From Lepidurus packardi (lineage: Eukaryota > Arthropoda > Branchiopoda > Notostraca > Triopsidae), in NCBI GenBank assembly GCA_023053545.1, contig JAKZAN010000006.1, positions 8,133,851 to 8,197,850 on the forward strand: a DNA stretch of 64,000 nucleotides. The letters are read 5' to 3'. The position numbers were made by a program, and so were the translations under genes. Under the pieces are notes generated by a model. That model did not search any database and had not been told where the DNA came from. It was given only the letters and a program-made list of their open reading frames with translations. Positions 1 to 10,879 of the stretch are shown in pieces (the first letter of the stretch is position 1; each line of letters begins with the position of its first letter).

Positions 1-637
1 TAAGCTTCCACCGCAACGTCTCAGTGTGTTACCAGTTCCGAGACAAGTGCAAAGTGCCATAATAACCCAGCATTTCAGCAGAAATCCGCAGCGGGACAAG
101 GAACTTCCGCGAGTTAAAACTTACTACAATAGATCGGACCGCCCAGCTACCGCCCATTACAAGCCGTTGGAAGAAACCTTTCATATGATGACGATATCTA
201 GCCCCAAGCCTTACACAACGTCTACCCGCTTTGGTATCGGAAAATATTCAGTCCTTCCTCCTCGAGCAAAACTCAACAATTCCTGGCTTCAGTCCGACAG
301 GAACCAAAATCAGCTTTCATTTCAACTTCCGCCGATTGAATCTAGTACATTTACGGCAAATCCAGCTCCGCTAACCGTCCCTCAAGCAAAACGGCGCCTG
401 CAATCTGCTCAACCGGCTCGACTTCGCCCACCTTCCAGCACTTTCCGCTCGAACCCTCATTTCTTGCCCAAATTCGCCCCGAACTTAACATCGTTACGTG
501 AATGTCACACGAAACCATCAGGATTGCCCATGGAAGAGGTTAAACCCGAGTTTTTCATGAATGTTGTTGGCAAAGCTGTACAAAGAGAAGTAAGAACAAG
601 ACGACCGTCCACGATCAAAAGTGCCATCCAGCGATAA
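1..637 (+). CDS. 3' end of an unrecognised basic protein
   Basis: The frame is open from base 2 to a TAA stop at 635-637, about 211 codons, and no start codon is needed inside the window because the frame runs off the left edge. It is therefore read as the 5'-truncated last coding exon of a gene on the plus strand. The protein is basic and rich in Pro, Ser, Thr and Arg, with no membrane segment, no obvious Cys/His metal site and a low-complexity, probably disordered composition (for example PAPLTVPQAKRRLQ and RTRRPSTIKSAIQR at the C terminus). I do not recognise the family. A single-exon pseudogene fragment is possible, but a stop-free run of this length in AT-rich DNA favours real coding. 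The next gene begins about 360 bases downstream on the same strand. Confidence 0.55.
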   Translation, partial: KLPPQRLSVLPVPRQVQSAIITQHFSRNPQRDKELPRVKTYYNRSDRPATAHYKPLEETFHMMTISSPKPYTTSTRFGIGKYSVLPPRAKLNNSWLQSDRNQNQLSFQLPPIESSTFTANPAPLTVPQAKRRLQSAQPARLRPPSSTFRSNPHFLPKFAPNLTSLRECHTKPSGLPMEEVKPEFFMNVVGKAVQREVRTRRPSTIKSAIQR

Positions 638-994
638 GCAACACTTGAGCAAGGTGGACAACAAGACAAGTCTACCGAAATACCCTTACTCACAAGTCCT
701 AGTCTTGCACTGTGATAAAATACATTATCATTCAAGTAAACCTAACCGTCATTTCGACAACATGCTACCGCATTTATTTTCTCATTGCCATGCAAAGAAA
801 AGTAGGCGTCTTATAAATAGCACTCTGGAGAGCCATCTTACTCTCTATTTTAGCTCGTCGTTGTTGCAGAGCATAGAGCATGTGCAGTCTAGTCATGTGG
901 TTGAATCATTGGCACACGGCCTAGGCTTACGTTTTCCAGTCCCACGCCACATTTCCGGGAAAATGGTTTGCTTTTGACCTGTCTTCCGCCGAAG
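638..994. other. Intergenic gap between the first gene and the TMEM72-like gene
   Basis: This gap should hold the 3' UTR of the upstream gene and the promoter or 5' UTR of the TMEM72-like gene. A reading frame runs through 621-977, but it has no recognisable domain. I see no RNA gene or repeat here. Confidence 0.5.
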
Positions 995-2269
995 ATGATT
1001 TACAATCAAACAACTTACAACTGTAACGAGCACGTGCGATGTCCTTTTTTGTGGGAACATGTAACAACCATACTTCGAGTTTGGGGCATCACTACAGCAT
1101 TAGGTAAGAAAGTCGTATTAAATATTAAAATCCACCCCTCCTCGAATATTTAGAAAATCAGAACAAGCGAACACTAAAACTGCATGAACTTGGCACGAGC
1201 CCAAGATATAGTTCATCCGGAAATCATAGAAGGGCGGGAGGGGTCATTGTTGTAACTTGAGACAGCGAACACTGCCAATCTCGTATAAAGATTTGAGTAA
1301 AGGCTCCCTCCAAAGATTGTTACGACTGTAACCCGGATGTACATTACATGCTGGTGTAAATTCTAAGAAAAACGTACAAGACTATAAACGTTCTTATATT
1401 CTAGTGTTGTTCGGAGTCGGTGTTGATTTCGCCTATCATCGCCAAGGAGCGGGAATCTTTACGTTGTATGGTTCAAGTGAAAAGGGGCTATATTTAATAA
1501 GTTTGACAAAGTTGTCGATCAAAAGTAAAGTGATCATTCAATGCTTTTATGAATGTATAAAACACGCTCAATTTGCATAATAATTTTACTGGAATTTGTG
1601 AAACCAATTATTACGTCTAGCCCCTTGAAGACTCACAATGAAGCGAAGTTTTAATACTACTAAATATTTTAGAGTTTCTTCGGCTTTAGTCTTTTTTTTT
1701 GAGATCACATGGGCTTTGACGCTTTTCTTTCAGATTTGCATACGGTAACAACAAAGATTTCTCCATTTAAATAACTTACCCTGCTTTTAGTAATGGAAAC
1801 CATCCCTTTTTTGATTGCTGGGAGGCAATTCAATGGATAGACTTGTGGAAGAAGTCCGTCATATACTTTGTAATCGGTTTAATAATTTCGATCGATCATC
1901 ACCGCCTTTGGCTTTCAATTACTGCAGGTATAAGTTCAATATGTTTATTTTCAAAATCATCATTTCCGTCTTTGGTTTTAACAGCTACTTTTCTTATCTT
2001 GCTTGGGATTGGCTACTTATTCCTCACTTACAAATCAAGAATGGAGGCCGAAGTGAGCATTCTGGAAGCTCAGGACGACTATCCTGAAAGGTAATTCTTA
2101 CACTTTTAACAAGACAATACTAGAGATGAGCCTTAGCTATGTTAGGTTTGACGACGTCGTACACGGTGAAGTGGACGACTCGTTACCTGAGCCCCTGCAA
2201 CAACTTTCGGTTATAGTCAACGTCGACAATTCGCACAATCTGCCCAACGAAGGACATAGTAACCAATAA
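995..2269 (+). CDS. TMEM72-like: TMEM72-like four-pass membrane protein
   Basis: Model: join(995..1103,1405..1462,1673..1744,1791..2052,2114..2269), 218 aa. The match to vertebrate TMEM72 runs through the protein: LRVWGITTAL near residues 27-36 (human CRLLGITTA), VLFGVGVDF after the first intron (human VLIGVG), a membrane segment ending TLFFQICIR, a last membrane segment LILLGIGYLFL, and the C-terminal SYVRFDDVV that parallels human KQVHFEDNLV. About four membrane segments lie near residues 22-44, 56-78, 99-115 and 138-160. The protein is shorter than human TMEM72 because the cytoplasmic tail is reduced. Function in the family is poorly known. The donor at 1463 (GTTGTA) is weak and was chosen because it keeps phase. 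The donor GTGAGC at 2053 was preferred over GTAATT at 2091 because only it keeps the last exon open. The start at 995 is the only ATG before the first membrane segment. Confidence 0.72.
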
Positions 2270-2270
2270 A
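2265..2270 (+). promoter_or_regulatory. AATAAA polyadenylation signal overlapping the TMEM72-like stop
   Basis: The last sense codon and stop (CAA TAA) followed by A create AATAAA exactly over the stop codon. If used, the 3' UTR would be only about 15-30 bases, which fits the 149-base gap to the convergent PFDN1 stop. Cleavage has not been shown. Confidence 0.4.
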
Positions 2271-2418
2271 CCTTCTGTTATTACAGTTCTTGCAGCGCAA
2301 GGTTTTTATTACACCTGAAGCTCACAGTTATCATGCATGACAGCAAATTTGTTACTCGAAGCAGTTTCAAAGAAAATACACATAAGAGATAGTCCTGTAG
2401 GAATCGGCTGCTTTCTTT

Positions 2419-3151
2419 TTACGAAGCATCTTTTTTATGCTGAATCATTTCCCTCAGATTATTTTCGCTATCTTTCAAGCTTCGCTCGAGATATGACTTG
2501 TTGGTCTGCGAGGTGAAAACTTCGTTAGGCTTCAAAACGACAATTTTCAAATATAATTTACTTCAAGCGTTTTAATCTTCTCTTCTAAACCGTGGATACG
2601 GTTCTCAATATTCTTTCGGACGTTTTCTGCATCCTTCAAGACGAACATACGACCAACGCTTTCATACATATTGGTTTCCATGGGCAACAACTATTATTGT
2701 TAAGGACAGAGACACTAAACCTGTTATGCTGCAAGTATAATATATAATGTCAATCTAAAGTACCCTACCGATAGTTCTTTGTCTGTGAGCTGAGCATGGG
2801 CAATTGATCGTTTGAAACTTTCAACTTGAATATCTGAAAGGCGTAACTTTTGGGACGTTTCAATCATCTTTTGCTGTAGCTCACCAAATGCCTATTAACC
2901 CCAAAATAATGCATTAGAGAAATTCCATCCTACAAAATTGGTGTTCCATAAAGATTGCTCTAAGTTCAACTCCCCGACAAAAAATGAAACGACGCAACTT
3001 GAGGTTAATTCGAAAATAAAACATTTTCAATAGAAAATTGGCCAAATTGAAACAGTTAATCGTTGTGTTGGAGATGTTTCAATAAGGCTAGCTAGCTAAA
3101 AACAAAATATTCAAATCTTACCCTTTTAAGTTCAACATCCACGGAAGTCAT
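2419..3151 (-). CDS. PFDN1: Prefoldin subunit 1
   Basis: Model: complement(join(2419..2505,2562..2690,2769..2891,3122..3151)), 122 aa, the same length as human PFDN1. All four exons are in phase 0. Prefoldin is a cytosolic hexamer with coiled-coil arms that passes unfolded actin and tubulin to the chaperonin CCT; subunit 1 is one of the four beta-type subunits. Recognisable stretches are MTSVDVELKR at the N terminus (human VDLELKK), LRLSDIQVESFKR, AHAQLTDKELS, METNMYESVGRMFVL (human DETNMYEGVGRMFIL) and the C-terminal coil TNKSYLERSLKDSENNLREM. Long amphipathic helices at both ends flank the short beta-hairpin region, as expected for the fold. The ATG at 3149-3151 gives the conserved N terminus. 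The gene is convergent with the TMEM72-like gene, with 149 bases between stops. Confidence 0.95.
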
Positions 3152-4291
3152 CTTTAATTGTGATAGTTCTCAACGAATCAAATAAAATTTTCACAACTTC
3201 CACACGTGTTTTCAGTAAAAACAAATTTCACGAACAAGTCGTCCTTCAACAGAAAGTTTTTCGGGGTAAGAGCTTTCAAAGAGTTCAAGCAACAGCATTG
3301 TAGGAAAGCGGAGTATTGAGAAAGTAGCGTCATCTTCGGAATAGCCTAGCATGACTATAGACAAAACCAAAATGGTGCAGCAGTGCTTATTTCGAAGGTT
3401 CCCGAATCAGAATGCTCAGCCCATTCAGGACTGTTAAGGCTATAAAAGTTAAAAATGGTAAAACTAGTACTGAAGTAGTTAATAAAAGTGCGTTAAGCAC
3501 CACCATTCTAAAGAGCAAATCCATAAAATTAAAATTCAAAGAAGTCGAAACAGAATAAAACAATAAAATTAAAAGGCCAGTAAAGTCAGTAATTTAAAAG
3601 TACCACCAGTAAGTAATTCAGTAGTCAGTAATTCAAAGTACCACCTTTTTGGAGGATCGAACATGCTAAAAGTTTACCCATCTGACCCCTAACCGTTCTA
3701 TGGCGTGCTGTGGATATGACGAGAGTAGTTCCTGTCTGGTGAACGTGAACTAATGAATATTGAATTTAACTGAAATTAATGTTCACCAATTCAAGCTCAT
3801 GTTGACGTTTCTTCTATTTAGTGTAGTTCCCAGTTGGTCGAAGTCGAAGACATGTTATTTTTTTCTTTATCCAGGGATTATTAGGTTAGGTTAGGTTTGG
3901 TTAGGCTAAGTTAGGTTAGGAGACTCGCTCCAAAAAGGCATAAAAGTGAGCACCTAAATGGCCGAAGTAGACAACTTGTGGATGTAATCCGAAAAGGCGT
4001 CAAGAAACGCACGCTAATCCTAATACTCCTGCAAATTCTAAGCTTCATATTCGCTTTCTTTACCAGGAGGTGACTCGACATGCTAGGCGAAAATTTCCTC
4101 CGAATAAACGACCTTTAGCATCTTGTAAACTTTTGCTCATAAGCGTTCGTTTTGGACTCGAGACTTTCCAAGACGATTTCCGTAAATTTTCATAGTTTAG
4201 GCTAACACGAAAGCTTCGCTCGAGCGTCCAACGGAGTTAGGCTAGTCTTAACTTTAAGTCGAAGGTGCAAAACGAACGCGGCTTATGTTTG
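3152..4291. other. Intergenic AT-rich region upstream of PFDN1 and left of the hAT element
   Basis: No gene is recognisable. The region holds the presumed PFDN1 promoter next to 3151, imperfect duplications around 3583-3646 (a GTCAGTAATT...AGTACCACC block occurs twice), A/T-rich simple sequence around 3520-3600, and the TTAGG block described separately. An A-run begins near 4306, just inside the left terminus of the transposon. Confidence 0.5.
3881..3920 (+). repeat. Interstitial TTAGG telomere-type repeat (8 pentamers)
   Basis: Forty bases read as eight consecutive pentamers in perfect register: six are exactly TTAGG and two are single- or double-base variants (TTTGG as unit 4, CTAAG as unit 6). 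TTAGG is the ancestral telomere unit of arthropods. The block is internal, between genes, so it is an interstitial telomeric sequence and not a chromosome end. Confidence 0.85.
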
Positions 4292-4377
4292 CAGTACGTT
4301 ACGTTAAAAAAAAAAAAAAAACAATCAAAACGTACCGTCCTAATGGCCCGCAACTTGCGCGTCTGGAAACAGTGGTG

Positions 4378-4408
4378 CGAATAGCCGTCCACTCGGAACG
4401 GCTATTCG
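4378..4408. repeat. 11-bp hairpin in the left terminus of the hAT element
   Basis: CGAATAGCCGT at 4378-4388 and its exact reverse complement at 4398-4408 are separated by nine bases. The right terminus lacks this insertion, so the hairpin is an asymmetry of the left end. It could be a leftover of a nested insertion or a transposase-binding feature. Confidence 0.7.
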
Positions 4409-4982
4409 TGTCAGGTTGCCAGATGTTTTTTTTTCCAAACTAAAAATGGGGAAAATGGTTTGTTTTGAAAGGCTTTGGTTTAGAAAAATTTGGTTTGTTT
4501 TTTTGGTCTGTTTATGGTTTGTTTGGAGAAGTCTTCGCAAATTCATATTAGGGTGTAAAGTAACCTGTCAGTAACCAAAGTAAGAGTTTTTGACACTATA
4601 GGTACCAAATACCTCTTTCTCGTGTAGACTTCGGTGCGAAATTCTCCTCAGAGGAATGTAAGATTTCTGTTCAAAAGCAAATTTGCGGAGTGAAAAAGGG
4701 CGCCGAGAAAGTAGTTGAAACCGTGCAGGCAAGGTGTTTGAAAAGTTTCTGTTTGAACTAATCTCTTAGACGGAACCACGGTTACCTGAAAACAAAGAAG
4801 TATTTCGTGGCCTATCATACTTACCTCCTAGTCGAGTTCTTCCATAGGTGGATAAAGTTGCTTTCGCCTGACTCACCTAATGGGAACGAATGCTCAGATA
4901 ATCCAAGACCATAGAAAAATTACTCTAGTAATCTGGTCAGAGACGGATCTTTTAAACAGTTCTGCCGTCCATAGAGAAGTAG

Positions 4983-5255
4983 TTGAGTTATGTACGTCAG
5001 TCAGAAGTTACCCAGGATGTACGAGGACTTTTTGCATTCAGAGAGTTATCTGAATATTGCTTAGCCTGTTTATCGTTGCCAATTTCTAATGCTTTTGTAG
5101 AAAGAGAATTGTCGCAAGTGACGTACGTAAAAAGAAAACTACGCAATAGAATTGGGATTAAACTACTTGACTCAGTTGTTAGAATTAAGTCGTACCTTTC
5201 TAGTAGAAATTTGTATTGTAAGGAATTTCAAGTGATGGCTGCAATGCTCCAGTAA
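4983..5255 (+). pseudogene. hAT transposase fragment (C-terminal dimerisation domain)
   Basis: The frame encodes CLACLSLPISNAFVERELSQ followed by KRKLRNRIGIKLLDSVVRIKSYL, the hallmark of the hAT C-terminal dimerisation region (LSLP.SNA.VER.FS...K.KLRNR...LD...RI.SYL). The catalytic RNase H-like part is not recognisable upstream, where frames are broken by stops, so this is a transposase remnant. The first codon of the open frame is not a credible start. In the conserved VER-x-FS motif the Phe is replaced (VERELS). Confidence 0.75.
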
Positions 5256-6102
5256 TTCCGCAGAGATATGTACAACGATAATAGTGAAGATGAAGTTTAC
5301 GTTGAAGACTTCGCGATTTTGGCACACTTTGAATAGTATTTCTTTTTTTGTTTTTTACTTACTACCCATGTTTATAGAATCATTCATTTTTCCTGCATGT
5401 AACATGTATAAATGTTTTGGTTAACTTGCTCTGCCTGTATTTCTGACTTTTGTTACCCCAGAAAGGCCCTCACTTGTAATAATCTAAAATTAATCTCTTT
5501 AACGTGCAATTTTGATTGGAATGCACACATGCCAAAAGCATTATCGTGTGGGTTTCAATTCCCAAAAATAATGTTCTTGTTGTGGTATAAAATAACGTAA
5601 TTAAATGTGGAATTACTGAGTCGGGGTTTGTATTATATTTTGCTTAACGATGAGTATAAGTATAACTTTAATCCGAAAGATTTTTAATTTAGTAGGAAAA
5701 TAGGTCGCAGTGGTATCGCAGAAGTTTTCCACAATTTAGTGGAGTAATTGCTTTAAACTTCGAAGTTTAAACACATTTAAAAAAAATGGTTTGTTGTGGA
5801 AGGCCGCTGGTTTATTTCGGTTTGTTTTTCAGGTTACTTTGGTTTGCTGAATCGGAAAATATTTGGCAACCCTGATTCGTGTTCCCAGACGCACAGTTGC
5901 GGGCCATTATGACGGTACACTTTGTTTGGGTCGTTTTTTACCGTACTGTGTCATTGAACAGTAGCGCGACCGTGTTCTCGGAGGTACCGTTAGCAAGACT
6001 GCTCGCCAAGGAGAGGAGGAGGGGCTAAAGTGGAAATATTCATTTGAAGATTCCGTGGTAGATTTTTCAAAATATTTCGGGAAGAAAACTCCTTTAGGCG
6101 AG

Positions 6103-7606
6103 ATGGCAAGTAAACCAGAAGATAACTTATGTGAAACTCTTGGCTGTCAAGCGCCAGCCCGCTTGCGATGCCCGACTTGTATTAAGCTTGCTATAAATGG
6201 GTCCTATTTTTGTTCTCAGGTAACACGTTAAACGTAAAGCGTACTTATTTTAGGATTTCCTCTTTACTTTCATATTATTATAGGAATGTTTTAAAGGAAG
6301 CTGGAATGTTCACAAATTAGTGCATAAATCAGCAGCTCCTGCCACGGATGTTAATGGTATAGTACTGAGATTTATTTAGCAAACTTCTCATTTCCCCAAT
6401 CGTTGCGTCATTTCAAGGTGCACCGACGAGCTATGATCCCTGGCCTTCGTATAGGTTTTCTGGCCCACTGCGACCGTTCCCACAATCTGCAAAAAGGGAG
6501 GTTCCCGCCCATATTGGCAGGCCTGATTACGCCGATCATTCGGAAGGATTTCCTCTGTCGGAACAAAGCATGAAAGGAACTTCCAATATTAAAGCCTTGA
6601 ATGACGAAGAAATAGAAGCTATGCGAGTGGCAGGCAAAGTATAGACCTTCCAATGCTGACGGTGTTGAAGTTTTTTTACGCAATGTTATAGTTAGGTAGA
6701 GAAGTATTGGAGGAAGGAGCTCAAGCTGTTGAAGTCGGAGTAACAACCGACGAGATCGATCGAATTATTCACGAAGCTTGCGTTGAGCGCGAGTGCTATC
6801 CTTCACCACTAAACTACTACGGATTTCCCAAGTCTTGCTGTACTTCCGTCAATGAAGTAATCTGTCACGGAATACCGGACTTTCGCCCCCTCCAAGATGG
6901 CGACATTTGCAATAGTAATTATTCATGTGTAACCTTTCCTAAAGCTCCTTATTGTGACGTTGTTCACTTCTTTACAGTTGATGTAACCGTGTACCACCGT
7001 GGTTTTCACGGCGACCTAAACGAGACGTTGCTCGTTGGCAATGTCAGCCCCGAAGTCAAACAGCTCGTACACGTATCTTGGGAGTGCCTGCAGAAAGCTA
7101 TTGCTTCCGGTAGGATAACTGGAAAAAATAACATACATTGTAATTAAGCATACATTGATTTGATATAGTGCGCCCTGGGGTCAAATATCGCGATATAGGT
7201 GGAGTCATCCAAAAACATGCACAAAGCCATGGACTTTCAATCGTACGGTCCTATTGCGGACATGGAATCCACCGCCTCTTCCATACAGCACCTAACGTAC
7301 CGCACTATGCTAGTAAGATGTTTAATTGTACAAAATGTGAATTTTCTTGAAGTTGTATTCCCTTGAACAGAAAACAAGGCCATAGGAATTATGAAACCCT
7401 ATCACTCGTATACTATCGAACCTATGGTGAACATGGGTACTTGGCGTGACGAACAATGGCCTGACCAGTGGACAGCCGTCACGCAAGATGGAAAACTATC
7501 CGCTCAGTTTGAGGAGACACTCCTAGTTACTGAAACCGGCGTAGAAATTTTAACGCGCCGTTTGAAAAACAATGGACAGCCTTACTTCATGGATAAAGCC
7601 AAGTAG
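6103..7606 (+). CDS. METAP1: Methionine aminopeptidase 1 with N-terminal zinc finger
   Basis: Model: join(6103..6219,6284..6356,6418..6638,6692..6914,6978..7109,7169..7312,7371..7606), 381 aa (human 386). It removes the initiator Met from nascent cytosolic proteins at the ribosome. The N-terminal finger has Cys10, 15, 23, 26, 37, 41 and His48, 52 in the METAP1 spacing (CETLGCQ..CPTC..YFCSQECF). The peptidase domain of the M24A family has the five metal ligands Asp213, Asp224 (HGDLNET), His287 (CGHGIH), Glu320 (TIEPM) and Glu351 (QFEETLL). Other landmarks are [20 protein letters not shown] and GRPDYADH. The start ATG precedes the finger directly. The acceptor at 6692 (GTTATAG) was chosen over a nearby TTAG because it keeps phase. 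It is convergent with the TBC1D10 gene, with about 400 bases between stops. Confidence 0.96.
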
Positions 7607-8003
7607 TGATGGATGGATGTATTGCAACAAATAAGAGAATCGGATATAATGGACCTTGGTCTATAACTTTCGACTGTGTTTCTTTTTAGAAGTGATAACT
7701 ACGAGTTAAATAGCAAGTCACTAGACAGGAATGAACCACAAAACTACATAAAGAAAAAACCGGATTCCAGATTACGTGCTTTTTCTCACTTCTGTTTCTT
7801 TCGCGAATTATCACAGTCGCTCTGCTCATTCATAATGAATATTTATAGAAATTAACAGGCAGGGTTTACAGCCCTTTTTGGTACTTATATGCTTAAGGCA
7901 ACCAGCGGTTTTTTCCCCCCATACTTGATATAGACAACTTTAGGAATGTCAGAAATGCTATCAACAGAAGATGATAGAAGACAGACAAAGAGTTCCAAGG
8001 CAA
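7607..8003. other. Convergent 3' intergenic gap (METAP1 / TBC1D10)
   Basis: This AT-rich gap lies between two stop codons and should contain both 3' UTRs. I see no further gene or repeat. Confidence 0.6.
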
Positions 8004-9912
8004 CTAGATTTTCCCGGCTTGTTGCTGTTGAATAGCTGCTGCTCTTCTTTTGGCCATTTGTCGGAAATGCTCATGCTCCAAATCTGCTTCTGCCAATGGA
8101 AGACGTAACATCTAATGGGAACACCAGCGAGTTATTTTTACTCCCTCGATAGTTAAACGAGTAACCTACGTGCTGTAGAAGGAAATTTTCCTCCATGATA
8201 CGATGAGGGGGATGCCGTAATATTTCCAGAGTTTCATACATAGTAGAACACTGTTTCAGGACGCCAGGTTTTTCAAAACTGTACTTGAGCAAAACCAGAC
8301 CTACCCTGAATAGCACTTTCACACCTACAAAATTATAAAATTGTAATGAATGAACTACTTATCTGCATGAGACTAAACAAGTACAAAAAGTCCCATACCT
8401 TCACATAGAAACATATCCCAGACCCTCAGCACTGAACTCCAAGGTAAAGTGCGAGTAAAAACGCACAAGAACCATTCCATCATATAAAGTATAGGCTCCA
8501 TATTTTGCTTGTTCTGAAAGACAATAGCCAATTAAAAACTTGTGACAACAGATTGAACAAAACCGTACGATATGTTTATGGACAGCTGGTGCGACTTTTT
8601 TCAGCAACGCATAAAGGATATCGCCATCGATTTGAATAGCTTCCTGCAACGCAAATTATTATGAATCTTGAATACGAAATTATGGATAACTTTACCATTC
8701 CTTGACTGTAATATTTGGGAAGGTATTTTTCGCAGATAACAACAAGGCACCAAAACGCTGATTCGGGCGGCATATGCATAATGAGTAAGGCAGCTAAAGG
8801 GGCTTGGCCTTGGCAATACCCATCTTCAGGAACTAATACAGTATACGCCTTGAGAACCTCAAAGAGAGATTCTTGACTACAAAAAAAAAGTTAACGAGGA
8901 GTTGTGACGTCATTTTCGTATAAACTTACCCAGGACCCGTAGTCTCTGCGAACATTTCATGTAATGGAAACTGTCGGTGAAGGTCTTTTCGAATATCATC
9001 TATCCATCTAGGGTCTCCTGGCTGTTCCAGCAAATGTTCGTATAACCCTGGGTTCTTTTCCATTAAAAAACGCCCACCAGACAAGTGAAGCCATGCTCTT
9101 CCTCTCAGGGAATTTGGGATACCTTTACGACAGCGTTCTCGCAACTGAATCCACGAAGTATTGTTAGCCAATGTAACTTGTAATGCTTAGATACCTTGTG
9201 ATATTTAGAAGTCATGTATACATCCCATTTGTCGAACATTTCTAACCATTTGCGTTCGCGCCGTCTATTCATTTGTACCACTTTGGCGCTGTTACCTCTG
9301 AAAGAGAAACACGATTTTATGTCTTTTTGCTTGGTTAACAGACGATACTTACTTTTCTATCGTGTACTGTGATCCGCCAAAAAACCCATAACGGTCTGTC
9401 ACATTGGACGCAATTGATCCGCCAAAAGCAACAGAACTTGCGTCGTCGTCCCCATTGTCCATCTCATCAGTTCGACTTTTCCCCAGCGAAGTTACAGATT
9501 TTGAGACTCCCAATGGTTTACTTTCTTCTTCGCCAGCCTTGTCCACTAAAGGCTCACTTTGAGACCGAGGCGAAAATCGAGCTGCTTCGTGAGTTGTACC
9601 ATTCTCGGCAGTGGCAAAGGCAGCTTGATCCATGCCAAGGATCTCTCTACTATAACGATTGGCTCTTTCCTTCTTGGAACCATTATTGCGACGAGTAACG
9701 GAAGTTTTGATTTCTGCTGGAGTTGAACTAGATAGGGGGATAGCTGAGTCTGTTTTGGGGGTGGCAACTGTCACCAAGGCTTTCTTTCTTTTCCACACAG
9801 CTGAGTCGCTATCAGAATCTTCTTCGGGAATAGCCAGTGGTACGGGCATCGCTATCGGTTGTACTAACTCTAGGCTTCTTCTTCGCCGGTCCTGGGCGGC
9901 AGGAATTTCCAT
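8004..9912 (-). CDS. TBC1D10-like: TBC1D10-type Rab GTPase-activating protein
   Basis: Model: complement(join(8004..8111,8170..8324,8399..8513,8569..8643,8696..8876,8930..9144,9195..9297,9353..9912)), 503 aa (human TBC1D10A about 508). TBC proteins stimulate GTP hydrolysis on Rabs in vesicle traffic; this subfamily (EPI64, Drosophila whacked) acts at the plasma membrane and endosomes on Rab35 and Rab27-like targets. The first 186 residues are Ser/Asp-rich and disordered, ending in DRYGFFGG. They lead into [27 protein letters not shown] and the dual-finger catalytic motifs: IRKDLHR with arginine finger Arg278 and DGYCQG with glutamine finger Gln315. Further TBC blocks are [32 protein letters not shown] and [13 protein letters not shown]. 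Both catalytic residues are intact. The ATG at 9910-9912 is the first in the open frame. Confidence 0.93.
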
Positions 9913-10879
9913 GCTGGATTGAAGTACAACGGTCCAAAATATCTACCTGTACTTATACAAGGTCCTAAATTTTTTTTAAACTATTACTATCAATACAAGT
10001 AGCAAACGATTAACAACGGATTTCTAGAAGAATCTCTATACTTAATCAAGGTATTCCTCGCTCCAGTAACATGAACGTCACCTGATATCTATCAATAAAT
10101 TTAATACTATTTATATTAATAATTACTGGCTAGTAGTAATAATATTACTAGTATCAAGTCTAGTGCATAAACTTCTGGTTATTTAGAAAGCAAGAGAAAA
10201 TAAGTAAAACTATCGTTATCTACTAGTACTACCATTTTTAACCGCAAACAAATCAACAAACTGGGCGATAGAACAATACTAACAGGTCTTTTTATTTATA
10301 TTTACATACACTGTTAGACGTTACTCACCATAACGATAACTTAGTGTTCTAGTTTTCAGGTGCCTCTGAAAATTTCTTTACTGTTCAGCTTAAATTGGGA
10401 TGATGATAACAGTAACACCCACAAAGGATGGTGAAAGCTATGACGAAAAAAGTGATTTAACAGTTGTGTGCCATCTGCCGCGTAAGTGTTGCCATGTTTG
10501 TTGGATGCTGCCAAGGAGTTACCCTGAACCCCAACAGGCGGAGTATACATGCGAACAACAGTTTGGGATAAATAGCGAAAAAGAACTGTTTTAAATGTGC
10601 AGAAGAATGTAAAGTATTTACAACGAACTTAATTGAGAAGTAGTACCTTGAAAGACACATACACTAATAATGTATTCAGCAAGGTATAGGAAGGTTTTTA
10701 TGGCGTGTCAAACAAAATTTCTACACAATTTAGTGAAATCTAGCTCAGAAATATTAGAGGTGATGAATGAGACGGCCGAGAGTCAGAGTTTTGCCTCGAG
10801 TCCGAAGTATTGTAATCGAAAAATACAGCCATCTCTTTTTAATGTACGAGTAAATATACAGAGCGCCTAAAGAGTGTAT
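9913..10879. other. Intergenic region between TBC1D10-like and tachykinin receptor genes
   Basis: Both neighbours are on the minus strand, so this stretch should contain the TBC1D10-like promoter and 5' UTR and the 3' UTR of the receptor. It is strongly AT-rich near 10080-10260. No gene, RNA or structured repeat was recognised. Confidence 0.5.

Larger units (their letters stand above)
4292..5948 (+). mobile_element. Degenerate hAT-type DNA transposon with long terminal inverted repeats
   Basis: The left end (from CAGTACG at 4292 to about 4420) and the reverse complement of the right end (about 5830 to 5948) match. Shared blocks are CAGTACG, GTACCGTC-TAATGGCCCGC, GCGTCTGG and GGTTGCCA, with indels and an A-run expansion on the left. 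The CAG start is typical of hAT termini. Between the ends lies a fragment encoding the C-terminal dimerisation domain of a hAT transposase (4983-5255). Eight bases on each side (TATGTTTG and TGTCATTG) do not match, so no target-site duplication survives or the true ends lie elsewhere. The element looks old and non-autonomous. Confidence 0.7.

Noticed and set aside
4284..5956. Target-site duplication around the hAT element
   Set aside because: The flanking octamers TATGTTTG and TGTCATTG share only a few positions.
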